Notes under the pieces: model-generated | What the model was told of the DNA's origin: nothing | Seen by the model: only the letters and a program-made list of their open reading frames with translations | Database searches by the model: none | In this document: in pieces, positions 56,377 through 64,000 of the stretch | Position numbering within the stretch: position 1 is the first letter of the stretch | How the letters are laid out: each line of letters opens with the position of its first letter | Made by a program: the position numbers and the translations under genes | Origin: CAVRXZ01 sp963773035 | GTDB lineage: Bacteria > Acidobacteriota > Vicinamibacteria > Vicinamibacterales > CAVVIG01 | Length of the DNA: 64,000 nucleotides | Direction: 5' to 3' | Assembly (NCBI GenBank): GCA_963773035.1 | Contig: CAVYZX010000002.1 | Location: 62,001 to 126,000, forward strand

Positions 56377-56760
56377 TCAGGACTTGCGATCTTGCCTTCC
56401 GTATCGATCCTCGAGTCGCACGACATCGTCCAGTTCGGGAGTTGACACCTCGAAGATGTCGCTGTCTTCGAGCGCCGTCATCCGATGGACGGTTTTTGGC
56501 GTGATGTGAACGCGTTCGCCAGGGTGCATCTCGCGAATCACGCGATGCGGCCCATCCTGAATTTCAAACTGCAGCCGGCCGGAGTGGAGGTAGATCGTCT
56601 CATCCTTGATGTTGTGATACTGAAGGCTGAGCGCGTGGCCGGCGTTCACGTGAATCAGCTTGCCCACATACCGATCGGTCTTCGCCCAGTGAAGCTCGTA
56701 GCCCCAGGGCTTCTCTACCCGAACGACTTCGTTGTCCGCAGTCATCTCATGCTCCGCCAT
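56377..56760 (-). CDS. Cupin, mannose-6-phosphate isomerase type II C-terminal-like
   Basis: 127 residues from ATG 56760 (ATG 56745 is possible). The frame is open further upstream but that part overlaps ptsI. It is a single cupin: VEKPWGYELHWAKTDRYVGK, the metal-site motif GHALSLQYHNIKDETIYLHS, and GERVHITPKTVHRMTALEDS. It matches the isomerase half of bifunctional mannose-1-phosphate guanylyltransferases but stands alone. It lies 25 bases after ptsI and converges on ssb. Sugar-phosphate isomerase activity is possible but not certain. Confidence 0.82.
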   Translation of the reverse strand: MAEHEMTADNEVVRVEKPWGYELHWAKTDRYVGKLIHVNAGHALSLQYHNIKDETIYLHSGRLQFEIQDGPHRVIREMHPGERVHITPKTVHRMTALEDSDIFEVSTPELDDVVRLEDRYGRQDRKS

Positions 56761-56785
56761 CTCAGGGGCCAGCGGTCCGCTCGTG

Positions 56786-58567
56786 TCACGATTCCCGGCT
56801 TTGTAGGTTTCTCGTCTGAGACCGGCCACCCGATGATGTCAGCACCTGCTGTTCGATTTCGTCGACCGTCGACAGTCTGAGGATCCGTCGGGCCATCGCT
56901 CGAAGGTCGTCGGACCGCTGTCCGGCCAGCGCCTGTTTGGCCATGGGAATTGCGCCCGGCGTCATACTGAACTCCGTCAGGCCGAGTCCCACGAGCAACG
57001 GGAGGATCCCTGGATCCGAAGCCATTTCACCGCACAGCGACAACGGAATGTGTTGCCGGGTGGCGGCTCGACGAATCATCACAATCAATCTCAGGATCGC
57101 CGGATGTAGCGGTTCGTACAAGAGAGAGACCCGTTCGTCGGCTCGGTCGACGGCCAGGCAGTACTGAATCAAATCGTTGGTGCCGATGGTCAGGAAGTCG
57201 ACCTCGCGGGCAAGAAGATCGGCCGTGTACGCGGCTGCGGGCACCTCGATCATCACGCCGACGGGCACCGTCGGCACCGTCTCGCCGCGACGCACGATCT
57301 CGGCTGAAGCGTCCACGATCAGACGGCGGGCGGCACGGACCTGTTCGACGCCCGTCACGAATGGGAACAGGATCCGCAGGTTTCCATACCGGGCCGCCCG
57401 GAGAAGGGCGCGCAACTGCACCTGAAAAAGCTCCGGCCGCAAGAGGCTCAGCCCAAGCCCCCGGCGACCCTGGCGATTTCCGCGGTCTTCGCCGGTCACC
57501 CAGCCGCTCAAGCTTCGCGTCGAGTGCGACGAAATTTGATCCTCGTCGAGATCGAACGTCCGAATCGTGACGGTCCCGGGCGCCATCCCTTCCACCATTT
57601 CGCGGTAGATCGCGTGCTGCTGATCTTCATCGCCGATGTCGCACGCCGCCGTGGTGAGCAGAAACTCGGATCGATACAGCCCGATTCCTTCCGCGCCGGC
57701 ATACCGCGCCGACGCCAAATCATCGGGAAACTCAATGTTGGCATCGAGTCTGACCCGGACGCCGTCCGCCGTGACCGCCACCTGACGCCGCGAACTGTCC
57801 ACGGCGACACCCGGTCGTCGATCCTCGGATTGATGCGTCGCTCTGGCGAGCACCTCGGCACTCGGATCGACAATCAACTCACCGCCTTCGCCGTCCAGAA
57901 CCACGAGTCGACCGGCTTCGACGACCCCGCTGGCGTCGTGCAATCCGACAACGGCCGGCACATCGAGCGAGCGGGCCAGAATCGCCGTGTGATGCGTTCG
58001 GCTGCCGGCATCGGTCGCGAAGCCGCGCACCTTGGTCCAGTCCACCTGAGCCGCCAGCGACGGCGTGAGCTCGTCGGCGATGAGTACCGATGCTTCGTCG
58101 AGCTCTTTCAGGAGGTCGCGGGGCGTCTCGAGGCCCTGGCGCAGGTTCATCTTCAACCGCCCCACGAGATCGGCGACGTCGCCGCGGCGCTCCCGCAGGT
58201 ACGGGTCCGCCACCTCGTCGAAGACGGCGCTGAACTCCTGAAAGACCTGCTGGACGGCCCATTCCGCATTGACACGCTGTTCTCGAGCGATGGCCGTGGC
58301 GCGGGGAATCAGCATCGGATCGTCGAGCATGAGAAGTTGTGCGTCGAAGAGCGATGCGAGCTCCCGGCCGCGCTGCCGTGCCACGCTCGCCCGGATGTCG
58401 GTCAGCTGCTGGCGGGTGCGGAGCCGACTCTGTTCCAACCGGTTCAACTCGTGGTCCACGCGCGCCGCAGCGACCTGGTATCGAAGAACCTGGGCTCGCT
58501 GAATCAGAATCACCGCTCGCCCGGCAACGATGCCGGGCGACACCCCAATACCGGTCAGACGCCGCAT
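56786..58567 (-). CDS. ptsI: PTS enzyme I (phosphoenolpyruvate-protein phosphotransferase)
   Basis: A 593-residue enzyme I. The N-terminal HPr-binding helices (about 30-140) and the phosphohistidine domain (GSRTHHTAILARSLDVPAVV) precede the PEP-binding barrel (GAEGIGLYRSEFLL, then FLTIGTNDLIQYCLAVDRAD and the catalytic Cys in IPLSLCGEMASDP). The usual LDIGGDK stretch is replaced by TIRTFDLDEDQ, with a short insertion before the RPELF segment, so this belongs to a variant subgroup. It overlaps the HPr gene by 13 bases. Confidence 0.93.
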   Translation of the reverse strand: MRRLTGIGVSPGIVAGRAVILIQRAQVLRYQVAAARVDHELNRLEQSRLRTRQQLTDIRASVARQRGRELASLFDAQLLMLDDPMLIPRATAIAREQRVNAEWAVQQVFQEFSAVFDEVADPYLRERRGDVADLVGRLKMNLRQGLETPRDLLKELDEASVLIADELTPSLAAQVDWTKVRGFATDAGSRTHHTAILARSLDVPAVVGLHDASGVVEAGRLVVLDGEGGELIVDPSAEVLARATHQSEDRRPGVAVDSSRRQVAVTADGVRVRLDANIEFPDDLASARYAGAEGIGLYRSEFLLTTAACDIGDEDQQHAIYREMVEGMAPGTVTIRTFDLDEDQISSHSTRSLSGWVTGEDRGNRQGRRGLGLSLLRPELFQVQLRALLRAARYGNLRILFPFVTGVEQVRAARRLIVDASAEIVRRGETVPTVPVGVMIEVPAAAYTADLLAREVDFLTIGTNDLIQYCLAVDRADERVSLLYEPLHPAILRLIVMIRRAATRQHIPLSLCGEMASDPGILPLLVGLGLTEFSMTPGAIPMAKQALAGQRSDDLRAMARRILRLSTVDEIEQQVLTSSGGRSQTRNLQSRES

Positions 58568-58836
58568 GTAATGTCCTCGCCAAAGCCTGATGCGACCAGA
58601 TCCGTCAATGCTTGAACGGCGCGGTCTTCGTCGGCACCATCGGCGGTAATCGTGATTGTCGACCCATAAGCTGCGGCCAGCAGAAGAATCCCCATGATGC
58701 TCTTCCCGTCCATCTGACGCGCATCACGAGCGACTTTGATCTGCGCTTGGAACCGAGTGGCGAGATGAACGAATTTCGCCGCGGCGCGCGCGTGCATGCC
58801 CAGTCGATTGACGACCGTGACACTGCGCGAAGTCAT
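58555..58836 (-). CDS. ptsH: Phosphocarrier protein HPr
   Basis: A 93-residue HPr. The active His is in VVNRLGMHARAAAKFVHLAT and the regulatory Ser lies in RQMDGKSIMGILLLAA, the site that HPr kinase modifies. It overlaps the EIIA gene by 4 bases and ptsI by 13. The presence of hprK in the same cluster implies that both phosphorylations occur. Confidence 0.95.
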   Translation of the reverse strand: MTSRSVTVVNRLGMHARAAAKFVHLATRFQAQIKVARDARQMDGKSIMGILLLAAAYGSTITITADGADEDRAVQALTDLVASGFGEDITCGV

Positions 58837-59246
58837 GGCGCGCTCTTTTCGCCCCGGATCAAATCGGAAGCGACCCAGATGGCGTTGCGGCCGTGATCCC
58901 GCATCTCGTGCGCGACCCCCAGGAGATCGGCAGACGTGCGCAGATCCGCGAGCTTGATGAGCATTGGCAGGTTTACCCCCGTGATGACCTCCACTCGATC
59001 CTTCGCGAGGAACGTCATGCCCAGGTTCGAAGGGGTGCCGCCAAACATGTCCGTCAATACCAGTACTCCGGCTTCCCCGCTCACCCGTTCGACGGCCTGC
59101 GCGATCTCCTCTCGGGCATCGTTCACGTCGTCGTGCCAGCCGATCGAGACGGCCGTAAATTTCGGCAGATCGCCAACGATCATCTCGGCCGCGTTGACCA
59201 GCTCGGTCGCCAGTTGTCCGTGCGTTACAACAACCACGCCAATCAT
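58833..59246 (-). CDS. Mannose-family PTS EIIA domain protein
   Basis: 137 residues from ATG 59246. The active His is in IGVVVVTHGQLATELVNAAE, and VLVLTDMFGGTPSNLGMTFL is the EIIA-Man loop. The frame stays open through a purine-rich repeat upstream (on this strand), but the conserved fold begins exactly at MIGVVVVTHG. With no EIIB or EIIC gene nearby, it is probably a regulatory acceptor of phosphate from HPr and not a sugar transporter part. Confidence 0.92.
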   Translation of the reverse strand: MIGVVVVTHGQLATELVNAAEMIVGDLPKFTAVSIGWHDDVNDAREEIAQAVERVSGEAGVLVLTDMFGGTPSNLGMTFLAKDRVEVITGVNLPMLIKLADLRTSADLLGVAHEMRDHGRNAIWVASDLIRGEKSAP

Positions 59247-59264
59247 GGCTCTTATCGTACGTCC

Positions 59265-59352
59265 TTCCCTGCCGCTCCCGCCTTTCCTGCCCTTCCCGCC
59301 TTTCCTGCCCTTCCTGCCTCCTGCCTTCCTGCCCTTCCTGCCCTTCCTGCCC
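59265..59352. repeat. Degenerate nonamer repeat TTCCTGCCC between rapZ and EIIA
   Basis: About ten copies of TTCC(T/C)GCC(C/T), with some shortened units, cover 88 bases. On the coding (minus) strand it reads as GGGCAGGAA units, an almost pure purine tract rich in GGAAGG, ending about 20 bases before the EIIA start codon. It is a candidate for length variation by slippage. Confidence 0.8.
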
Positions 59353-59361
59353 ACATAGCGC

Positions 59362-60327
59362 TCAAGACTGCGTGATGTCCCGGTGCCTGACCCTGAGGCG
59401 TCCGCCGATTCCGGCAAGCGCCCGCCGGAGCCGCTCCGCGATCATGACGGAACGGTGACGTCCGCCGGTGCACCCGATCGCGACCGTTAGGTAGCTCTTT
59501 CCTTCGGCGATGTAGTAGGGAATCACGTGGCGCAGATACTCTTCCAGCTTTGCGATGAACTCGACGGTCGAGGCGTCGCGCTCCATGAACGTCACGACCG
59601 CCCTGTCCCGCCCCGTACGCCGACGCAGTGCCGGCACGAAGTGCGGGTTTGGCAGACAGCGCACATCGAACACGAGGTCTGCATCGACGGGCACCCCGTG
59701 CTTGTAGCCAAAGCTGAGCAAGGTGATCACCAAGCGCCCACTTGCCCTGCCACGAGACAAGCCCATGAAGAACTGACGCAGCTCGTGAACGGTCATGTCC
59801 GAGGTGTCGATGATCTCGTCGGCCAATCCCCGGATCGCCGCCATCCGGGAACGTTCATCCCGAATCCCCTCTGTCACCGACCGGCCGCGCGCCATGGGAT
59901 GCGGACGCCGCGTTTCACTGAATCGTCGAACGAGAGCCGTAATGCTGGCTTCGAGAAAAATCAGCACCGGATTCAGGCCGCGCATGGTCCGGAGCCGGTT
60001 GAAAATCCGTGGGAACTGCGACAGGAAATTTCGCTCGCGCACGTCGACGACGATAGCCACTTTCTCGACACCACCGTCTCGTATCGATAACTTCGCCAGA
60101 GTCGGGATCAGCGTCGTCGGAAGATTGTCGACGCAGAAATACCCGAGATCTTCGAGCGCGCGGATGGCTTGAGACTTTCCGGAACCCGAGAGACCGGTCA
60201 GCACGATGAACGGCTGGTGGAGGGCGCGTCCAACTTTCGGCACGCGTGGCAACGTGGTGCGCGCCGTGGCCGCTCGCCTCCCAACACTTCGACGGCTTGG
60301 AATGCGCTTCTTTCGAACGGCCCTCAC
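59362..60327 (-). CDS. rapZ: RNase adapter / nucleotide-binding protein RapZ
   Basis: 321 residues. A basic N-terminal extension (about 1-35) precedes the conserved protein: Walker A VLTGLSGSGKSQAIRALEDL, then GYFCVDNLPTTLIPTLAKLS, DVRCLPNPHFVPALR and a C-terminal signature VAIGCTGGRHRSVMIAERL. In E. coli RapZ controls amino-sugar synthesis through small RNAs; the role in this phylum is not known. The start overlaps the hprK stop by 4 bases, which supports the long form by coupling. Confidence 0.93.
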   Translation of the reverse strand: MRAVRKKRIPSRRSVGRRAATARTTLPRVPKVGRALHQPFIVLTGLSGSGKSQAIRALEDLGYFCVDNLPTTLIPTLAKLSIRDGGVEKVAIVVDVRERNFLSQFPRIFNRLRTMRGLNPVLIFLEASITALVRRFSETRRPHPMARGRSVTEGIRDERSRMAAIRGLADEIIDTSDMTVHELRQFFMGLSRGRASGRLVITLLSFGYKHGVPVDADLVFDVRCLPNPHFVPALRRRTGRDRAVVTFMERDASTVEFIAKLEEYLRHVIPYYIAEGKSYLTVAIGCTGGRHRSVMIAERLRRALAGIGGRLRVRHRDITQS

Positions 60328-61326
60328 CGGGAGCCTCCTGGCTCGAGCTCTTCGTCTTCCTCGTCGAGCGACGGCAGGCGCGCGTCGCGCAGCGTCTGTT
60401 CCAGCCGCGCGGCAAGGTCGCGGACCGCGTGATGGCCACGCGACCGCAGCAGCTGATTCCGCGCCGCGACCTCGACGAGAATGGCAACGCTTCGTCCAGG
60501 AGCAACGGGCATGCGAATCAAGGGAACTCGCAGGCCCAATATCTCCTTCGAATCATCATCCAGCCCGAGCCGTTCGTACTCGCGGCCTGGATCCCATCGC
60601 TCCAGCTGCACGACCAGCTCGACACGCTTGGACGAGCGCGTCGAGGCAATTCCAAACAAATCCTTCACGTTGATCACGCCAAGGCCACGAAGCTCCATGT
60701 GGTGCCGCGTGAGCTCCGGGCAAGTGCCTATCAAGATCGATTCTGCCCGACGCCGGATCTCGACCGTGTCGTCGGCCACCAGGCGATGGCCGCGGACGAT
60801 CAGGTCCAGGGCGCATTCGCTCTTGCCAATGCCGCTGTCGCCGGTGATCAGCACGCCGAGGCCGAGGAGATCCATCAGCACTGCGTGGACAATGGTCCGT
60901 TCGGCCAGCCAGTCTTCCAGCAGCGCCGTGAGCTTGGCGATGGCGATCGGCGTGGCGACCGGCGTCCGGAGCAGCGGGAGTTTCACGCGTTCCGCTTCGC
61001 GCACCACTTCCTCCGGCGGCGCAAAGCCACCGGTGATCAGCACGCAGGGAAAATCGAGCGTCAACGCCAGCCGAAGCGAATTGAGGCGGCCTGCGGTCTC
61101 CAGGCTTTCGAGATAGCGGATCTCGCTCTCCCCGAAAATCGAGTACTCGCCCCGGTTTGAGGTATTCGTGAAACCCGGCGAGCGCGAGACCGGTTTTCTG
61201 AATGTAGGGACTGGTAATGCGCCGATCGAGGCCTAGAAGACCTGCGAGCAGCTCACAGGGCAGGCCAAAGGACTCCGGGCGGGCATCCAGCAGCGCGCCA
61301 ACCGTCACTCCTGGTGTGGGGGACAT
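60324..61326 (-). pseudogene. hprK: HPr kinase/phosphorylase HprK, split by a +1 frameshift
   Basis: About 333 residues when joined. The first frame gives the N-terminal domain (VTVGALLDARPESFGLPCEL, then LAGFHEYLKPGRVL); one extra base at about 61140 (coding strand GTACTC[G]ATTTTC) shifts it, after which IFGESEIRYLESLETAGRLN and the kinase domain follow, with Walker A LLGLGVLITGDSGIGKSECA and the signature ELRGLGVINVKDLFG. The kinase half alone has an ATG at 61064 but would lack the N-terminal domain. HprK phosphorylates and dephosphorylates the regulatory Ser of HPr. Both halves are intact. Confidence 0.9.
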
Positions 61327-61347
61327 CTTTGCCCTAGCCGACGACCT

Positions 61348-61908
61348 TCAGGCTTCCGTCTCGACGAGCGCCAGGTCGCCGTTCTGCTGGCGATAGAGCA
61401 CGCTGATCGCCGCACGCTCAGGGTCGCGAAAGACGACCAGGCCATCGCCGCGGGCACTGATCTCCCGCACGGCTTCAGAAACCGACATCCAGCGCACCGT
61501 CTGGCGTGTGGCGCGGAAGACCCGCGGCATCCGCAACCGCTCGCGGCTGGGCGACGGCGCGACGGCCGCCTCGCGGCCCTCGGCCGTGCTCGGAACGCGC
61601 CGCACGCCCTGGCGTTTGCGTCCTTGCCACTTGCCTTTGACCTTGTGGGCCTGTTGCGCCAGCTTATCTATCGCCAGCGCCAGCGAGCTTTCCCACACCG
61701 CCGAGCGGCCGACCGCGTGAAGGAACTTCTCGCCTCGCGCATGCAGGGTGATCTCGGCCTGCAGCCGGTATTTTTCGCGGGTGAGAACAACCTGCGCGGA
61801 GACAGCGCTGTCGTTCAACAACCGCTCCAACTTGGCCAGCTTGGAATCGACGAGTCGCCGGAGCGCAGGGGTGATATCGACGTGTCGGCCGGTGAGTTCG
61901 AGACGCAT
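61348..61908 (-). CDS. hpf: Ribosome hibernation promoting factor, long form
   Basis: 186 residues from ATG 61908, chosen because MRLELTGRHVDITPALRRLV is the usual HPF start; an upstream ATG at 61953 would add 15 residues. The N-terminal RaiA/HPF domain (about 1-95) is joined by a basic linker to a C-terminal dimerisation domain (about 130-186; RWMSVSEAVREISARGDGLV, then VFRDPERAAISVLYRQQNGD). It would pair 70S ribosomes into 100S dimers in stationary phase. Confidence 0.93.
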   Translation of the reverse strand: MRLELTGRHVDITPALRRLVDSKLAKLERLLNDSAVSAQVVLTREKYRLQAEITLHARGEKFLHAVGRSAVWESSLALAIDKLAQQAHKVKGKWQGRKRQGVRRVPSTAEGREAAVAPSPSRERLRMPRVFRATRQTVRWMSVSEAVREISARGDGLVVFRDPERAAISVLYRQQNGDLALVETEA

Positions 61909-61973
61909 TGTCTCAGCCTCGGCTCTCAACCAATCATGCGCGCGCCCGTACATCGATAGGCACGCGCTTCAGA

Positions 61974-63404
61974 TTAGTAGAGCACTTTGCGCTGGTTCGA
62001 TGTGGGAATCTTCAGCTCTTCGCGGTATTTCGCGATCGTCCGTCGAGCCAGCATCAGGCCTTCGCGCTGCAGGATGCTGACGATCTTCGAGTCGCTCAAC
62101 GGCTTTCGCGGATCTTCGTTCTCGATAATCTTACGGATGCGCTGCTTAATCGTGACTGACGAAACGCTCTCGCCGTATGAACTGCTGATGCCGCTGTGGA
62201 AAAAGTACTTCATCTCGAACACACCCTGCGGGGTGTGCATGTACTTGTTCGTGACCACTCGGCTGACGGTTGATTCGTGCATGCCGATGTCGTTGGCCAC
62301 GTCGCGCAGGACGAGCGGACGCAGATGCTCGATGCCGTGATCCAGGAAGTCCCGCTGAAAATTGATGATGCTGTTGGCGACCTTGTGAATCGTCTTCTGA
62401 CGCTGTTCGACTGATTTGATCAGCCACAATGCCGAGCGAAACTTGTCCTTCACGTAAGCCCGGGTCTCGTCGTTGTTGTCCGCGGCACTCTTATCGAGCA
62501 GCCGGCGGTACACCGGACTGATCCGCATTTGCGGTAGGCCGTCCTCGTTGAGGACCGCGACATACTGGTCTTCGACCTTGATGACGTACACGTCGGGGAT
62601 CACATATTGCGACTGCGTGGGGTTGTAGCGGCTGCCCGGCTTCGGATCAAGGTGCCGAATGATTTCGATGTGTTCCTTGAGATCGTCGATCGGCAGGCCG
62701 AGCTTGCGCGCAATCTCAGGCACCTGGTGGTTCTGCAGCAAGCGAAGGTGCTCCCCCACGATCTTCTCGGTGGGCGTTCCCTCCAGCCCCAGGTGACGCA
62801 GCTGGAGCAAGAGGCACTCCTGAAGATCCCGGGCGGCGACACCTGTCGGATCGAAGCTTTGTACCAGCCGCAGCGCACGCTCGACATCGCCGACTGCCCA
62901 GGGCCCCATGGCCGCCAGCTCGTCGAACGAGGCCACCAGATACCCATCGTCGTCCAGATTGCCGACGATCGCCGACCCAATCTCGCGGATGAGCGGATCG
63001 TCGGTTTGCATGGAGAGCTGCCACAACAGATGGTCGGACAGCGAGCCGGTCGTTGACAGCGTGTTTTCGATGGGTGGAAGCTCTTTCACTTCCTGGGGGG
63101 CGCGCGGCCGATACCCATCGTCCAGATAGTCGCCGAAGAAATATTCGTAATCCTGATCGTCCCACGTATCCGTCTTGTTGGCTTTTTCCGCCGCATCGTT
63201 CTTTTCGGGGGCGGCAGCGGTGTCCGCGGGTTGCAGCTCTTCGGTCGGTACCTCTTCGAGCATCGGATTCTCGACCATTTCCTGGTTCAACAGGTCCGAG
63301 AGCTCGAGCGTCGACATCGGCAGCAGCTTGATCGCCTGCTGCAATGAAGGCGTAAGAATCAGCTTCTGAACAAGCTTCGTGTGGAGTTTTTGCTGAATGC
63401 CCAT
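61974..63404 (-). CDS. rpoN: RNA polymerase sigma-54 factor RpoN
   Basis: A 476-residue sigma-54. The Gln/Leu-rich activator-interacting region is at the N-terminus (LTPSLQQAIKLLPMSTLELS), followed by an acidic linker (about 50-105), the core-binding domain (about 110-300) and the DNA-binding domain ending with the RpoN box ARRTIAKYREELKIP. It directs transcription from -24/-12 promoters. Gene order lptB-rpoN-hpf-(hprK)-rapZ-PTS is the conserved Gram-negative arrangement. Confidence 0.96.
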   Translation of the reverse strand: MGIQQKLHTKLVQKLILTPSLQQAIKLLPMSTLELSDLLNQEMVENPMLEEVPTEELQPADTAAAPEKNDAAEKANKTDTWDDQDYEYFFGDYLDDGYRPRAPQEVKELPPIENTLSTTGSLSDHLLWQLSMQTDDPLIREIGSAIVGNLDDDGYLVASFDELAAMGPWAVGDVERALRLVQSFDPTGVAARDLQECLLLQLRHLGLEGTPTEKIVGEHLRLLQNHQVPEIARKLGLPIDDLKEHIEIIRHLDPKPGSRYNPTQSQYVIPDVYVIKVEDQYVAVLNEDGLPQMRISPVYRRLLDKSAADNNDETRAYVKDKFRSALWLIKSVEQRQKTIHKVANSIINFQRDFLDHGIEHLRPLVLRDVANDIGMHESTVSRVVTNKYMHTPQGVFEMKYFFHSGISSSYGESVSSVTIKQRIRKIIENEDPRKPLSDSKIVSILQREGLMLARRTIAKYREELKIPTSNQRKVLY

Positions 63405-63524
63405 CGCGCCGTGTGTATCAGCTAAGCCGTTGCCATGACAACAGTTGCCCGAGACAACGCGGCGCGCAAATCCTCAGGGATGGTCAACGCGGTGTCTCGG
63501 CTAATGCAAATCCTAGGCCTCATT

Positions 63525-64000
63525 TTAGTCCAAGCGGAACTCTGTCCCCAGATAAATCCGCCGGACCTCCTCGTCCGCCGCAAGGCTTTCGGGCGTGCCG
63601 CTCTTGAAGATGCTGCCGTCGTGGACGATGTAGGCGCGGTCAGTAATGCGCAACGTTTCACGGACGTTGTGGTCAGTAATGAGCACTCCAATACCGCGAT
63701 CCTTGAGGTGGAAGATGATTTTCTGAATATCGGTCACAGCGATGGGATCGATACCGGCGAACGGCTCGTCGAGAAGGATGAACTTCGGCGAGACGACTAA
63801 GGCGCGCGTGATCTCGGCACGGCGCCGTTCGCCGCCCGACAACGTGTGCGCCGGCGCCTGCGCCAGCGGCGTCAGGTTGAGTTCGGCGAGCAGCGCGCGC
63901 AGTCGGGTTCGGCGGGCCGCCGCGTCCAGTCCCATGGTCTCGAGAATCGCCAAGAGGTTCTGTTCAACCGTGAGTCCGCGAAAGATCGACGGCTCCTGCG
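63525..64000 (-). CDS. lptB: LPS export ABC transporter ATPase LptB (5' part beyond the window)
   Basis: The C-terminal 158 residues or so are present; the gene continues past the right edge. The Q-loop region reads QEPSIFRGLTVEQNLLAILE, then the ABC signature HTLSGGERRRAEITRALVVS, Walker B FILLDEPFAGIDPIAV and the switch His in GVLITDHNVRETL. The ending GTPESLAADEEVRRIYLGTE is characteristic of LptB. Walker A lies outside. It powers the LptF-LptG permease encoded at 40161-42518. Confidence 0.94.
   Translation of the reverse strand, partial: QEPSIFRGLTVEQNLLAILETMGLDAAARRTRLRALLAELNLTPLAQAPAHTLSGGERRRAEITRALVVSPKFILLDEPFAGIDPIAVTDIQKIIFHLKDRGIGVLITDHNVRETLRITDRAYIVHDGSIFKSGTPESLAADEEVRRIYLGTEFRLD

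Noticed and set aside
56643..56660. GTTCACGTGAATC as a possible parS site
   Set aside because: It matches only the central part of the parS consensus and lies inside the cupin gene, where it is needed for coding.
57524..58615. 363-codon plus-strand frame opposite ptsI
   Set aside because: Antisense to enzyme I; composition reflects the codon use of the real gene.

Overview
The window is about 64 kb of GC-rich, gene-dense DNA from the chromosome of a Gram-negative (diderm) bacterium. It carries Lpt lipopolysaccharide-transport genes, a complete Tol-Pal operon, an rpoN/PTS cluster, metK, recN, miaB and parAB. The long duplicated-FtsX permease of the ADOP type, the X6-type ECF sigma factor, and a secretion/pilus operon whose secretin ends in a cohesin-like domain all point to Acidobacteriota. 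A Vicinamibacteria-like lineage is my best guess, inferred from gene families and not from a phylogeny.

Layout. (1) 29-7744, minus strand: a soluble NAD-linked formate dehydrogenase operon (fdsG-fdsB-fdsA-fdsD) that runs with very short gaps into a secreted redoxin, a haem/copper monooxygenase-like protein and an ECF sigma factor. (2) 7861-15543, minus: an ADOP permease, a subtilase preceded in transcription order by nothing but followed by a small propeptide-like protein, ComM, and an MltD-type lytic transglycosylase. (3) 15853-17901, minus: a two-gene microcompartment pair, a CoA-acylating-type aldehyde dehydrogenase and one BMC-H shell protein. (4) 18098-22623: two multi-pass GT-C type membrane proteins, a lipoprotein and a small lytic transglycosylase. 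(5) 22786-34195, plus: an 11-gene operon mixing type II secretion and type IV pilus parts (F, E, PilM, PilN, PilO, PilP, secretin, three pseudopilins and an Ig/PKD lipoprotein). (6) 34208-44749: murQ with a serine hydrolase, xerD, metK, a PHP-domain protein, a fused LptF-LptG permease and a GH57 glycosidase. (7) 44750-50762: a roughly 640-base gap carrying a strong dif-like XerCD site, then parB, parA, a bifunctional nuclease, miaB and recN. (8) 50796-55834, plus: tolQ-tolR-tolA-tolB-pal-cpoB with a good sigma-70 promoter; ssb follows. (9) 56377-64000, minus: lptB, rpoN, hpf, hprK, rapZ, a mannose-family EIIA, HPr, enzyme I and a mannose-6-phosphate-isomerase-type cupin. This is the classical rpoN neighbourhood with a regulatory PTS that has no EIIB or EIIC nearby.

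Five conserved genes (fdsA, the secretin, two pseudopilins, hprK) are each split by one apparent extra base, with both flanks well conserved. I annotate each as one broken gene. Because the change is the same kind every time, at unrelated sequences and with no other decay, residual insertion errors in the assembly are the likeliest explanation; real mutations or recoding are not excluded.

The most interesting items are the hybrid secretion/pilus operon with its cohesin-tailed secretin, the minimal microcompartment pair, the fused LptF-LptG, the subtilase with a separate propeptide-like partner, and the dif-like site only about 570 bases from parB. No CRISPR array, insertion sequence, rRNA or tRNA gene was seen.
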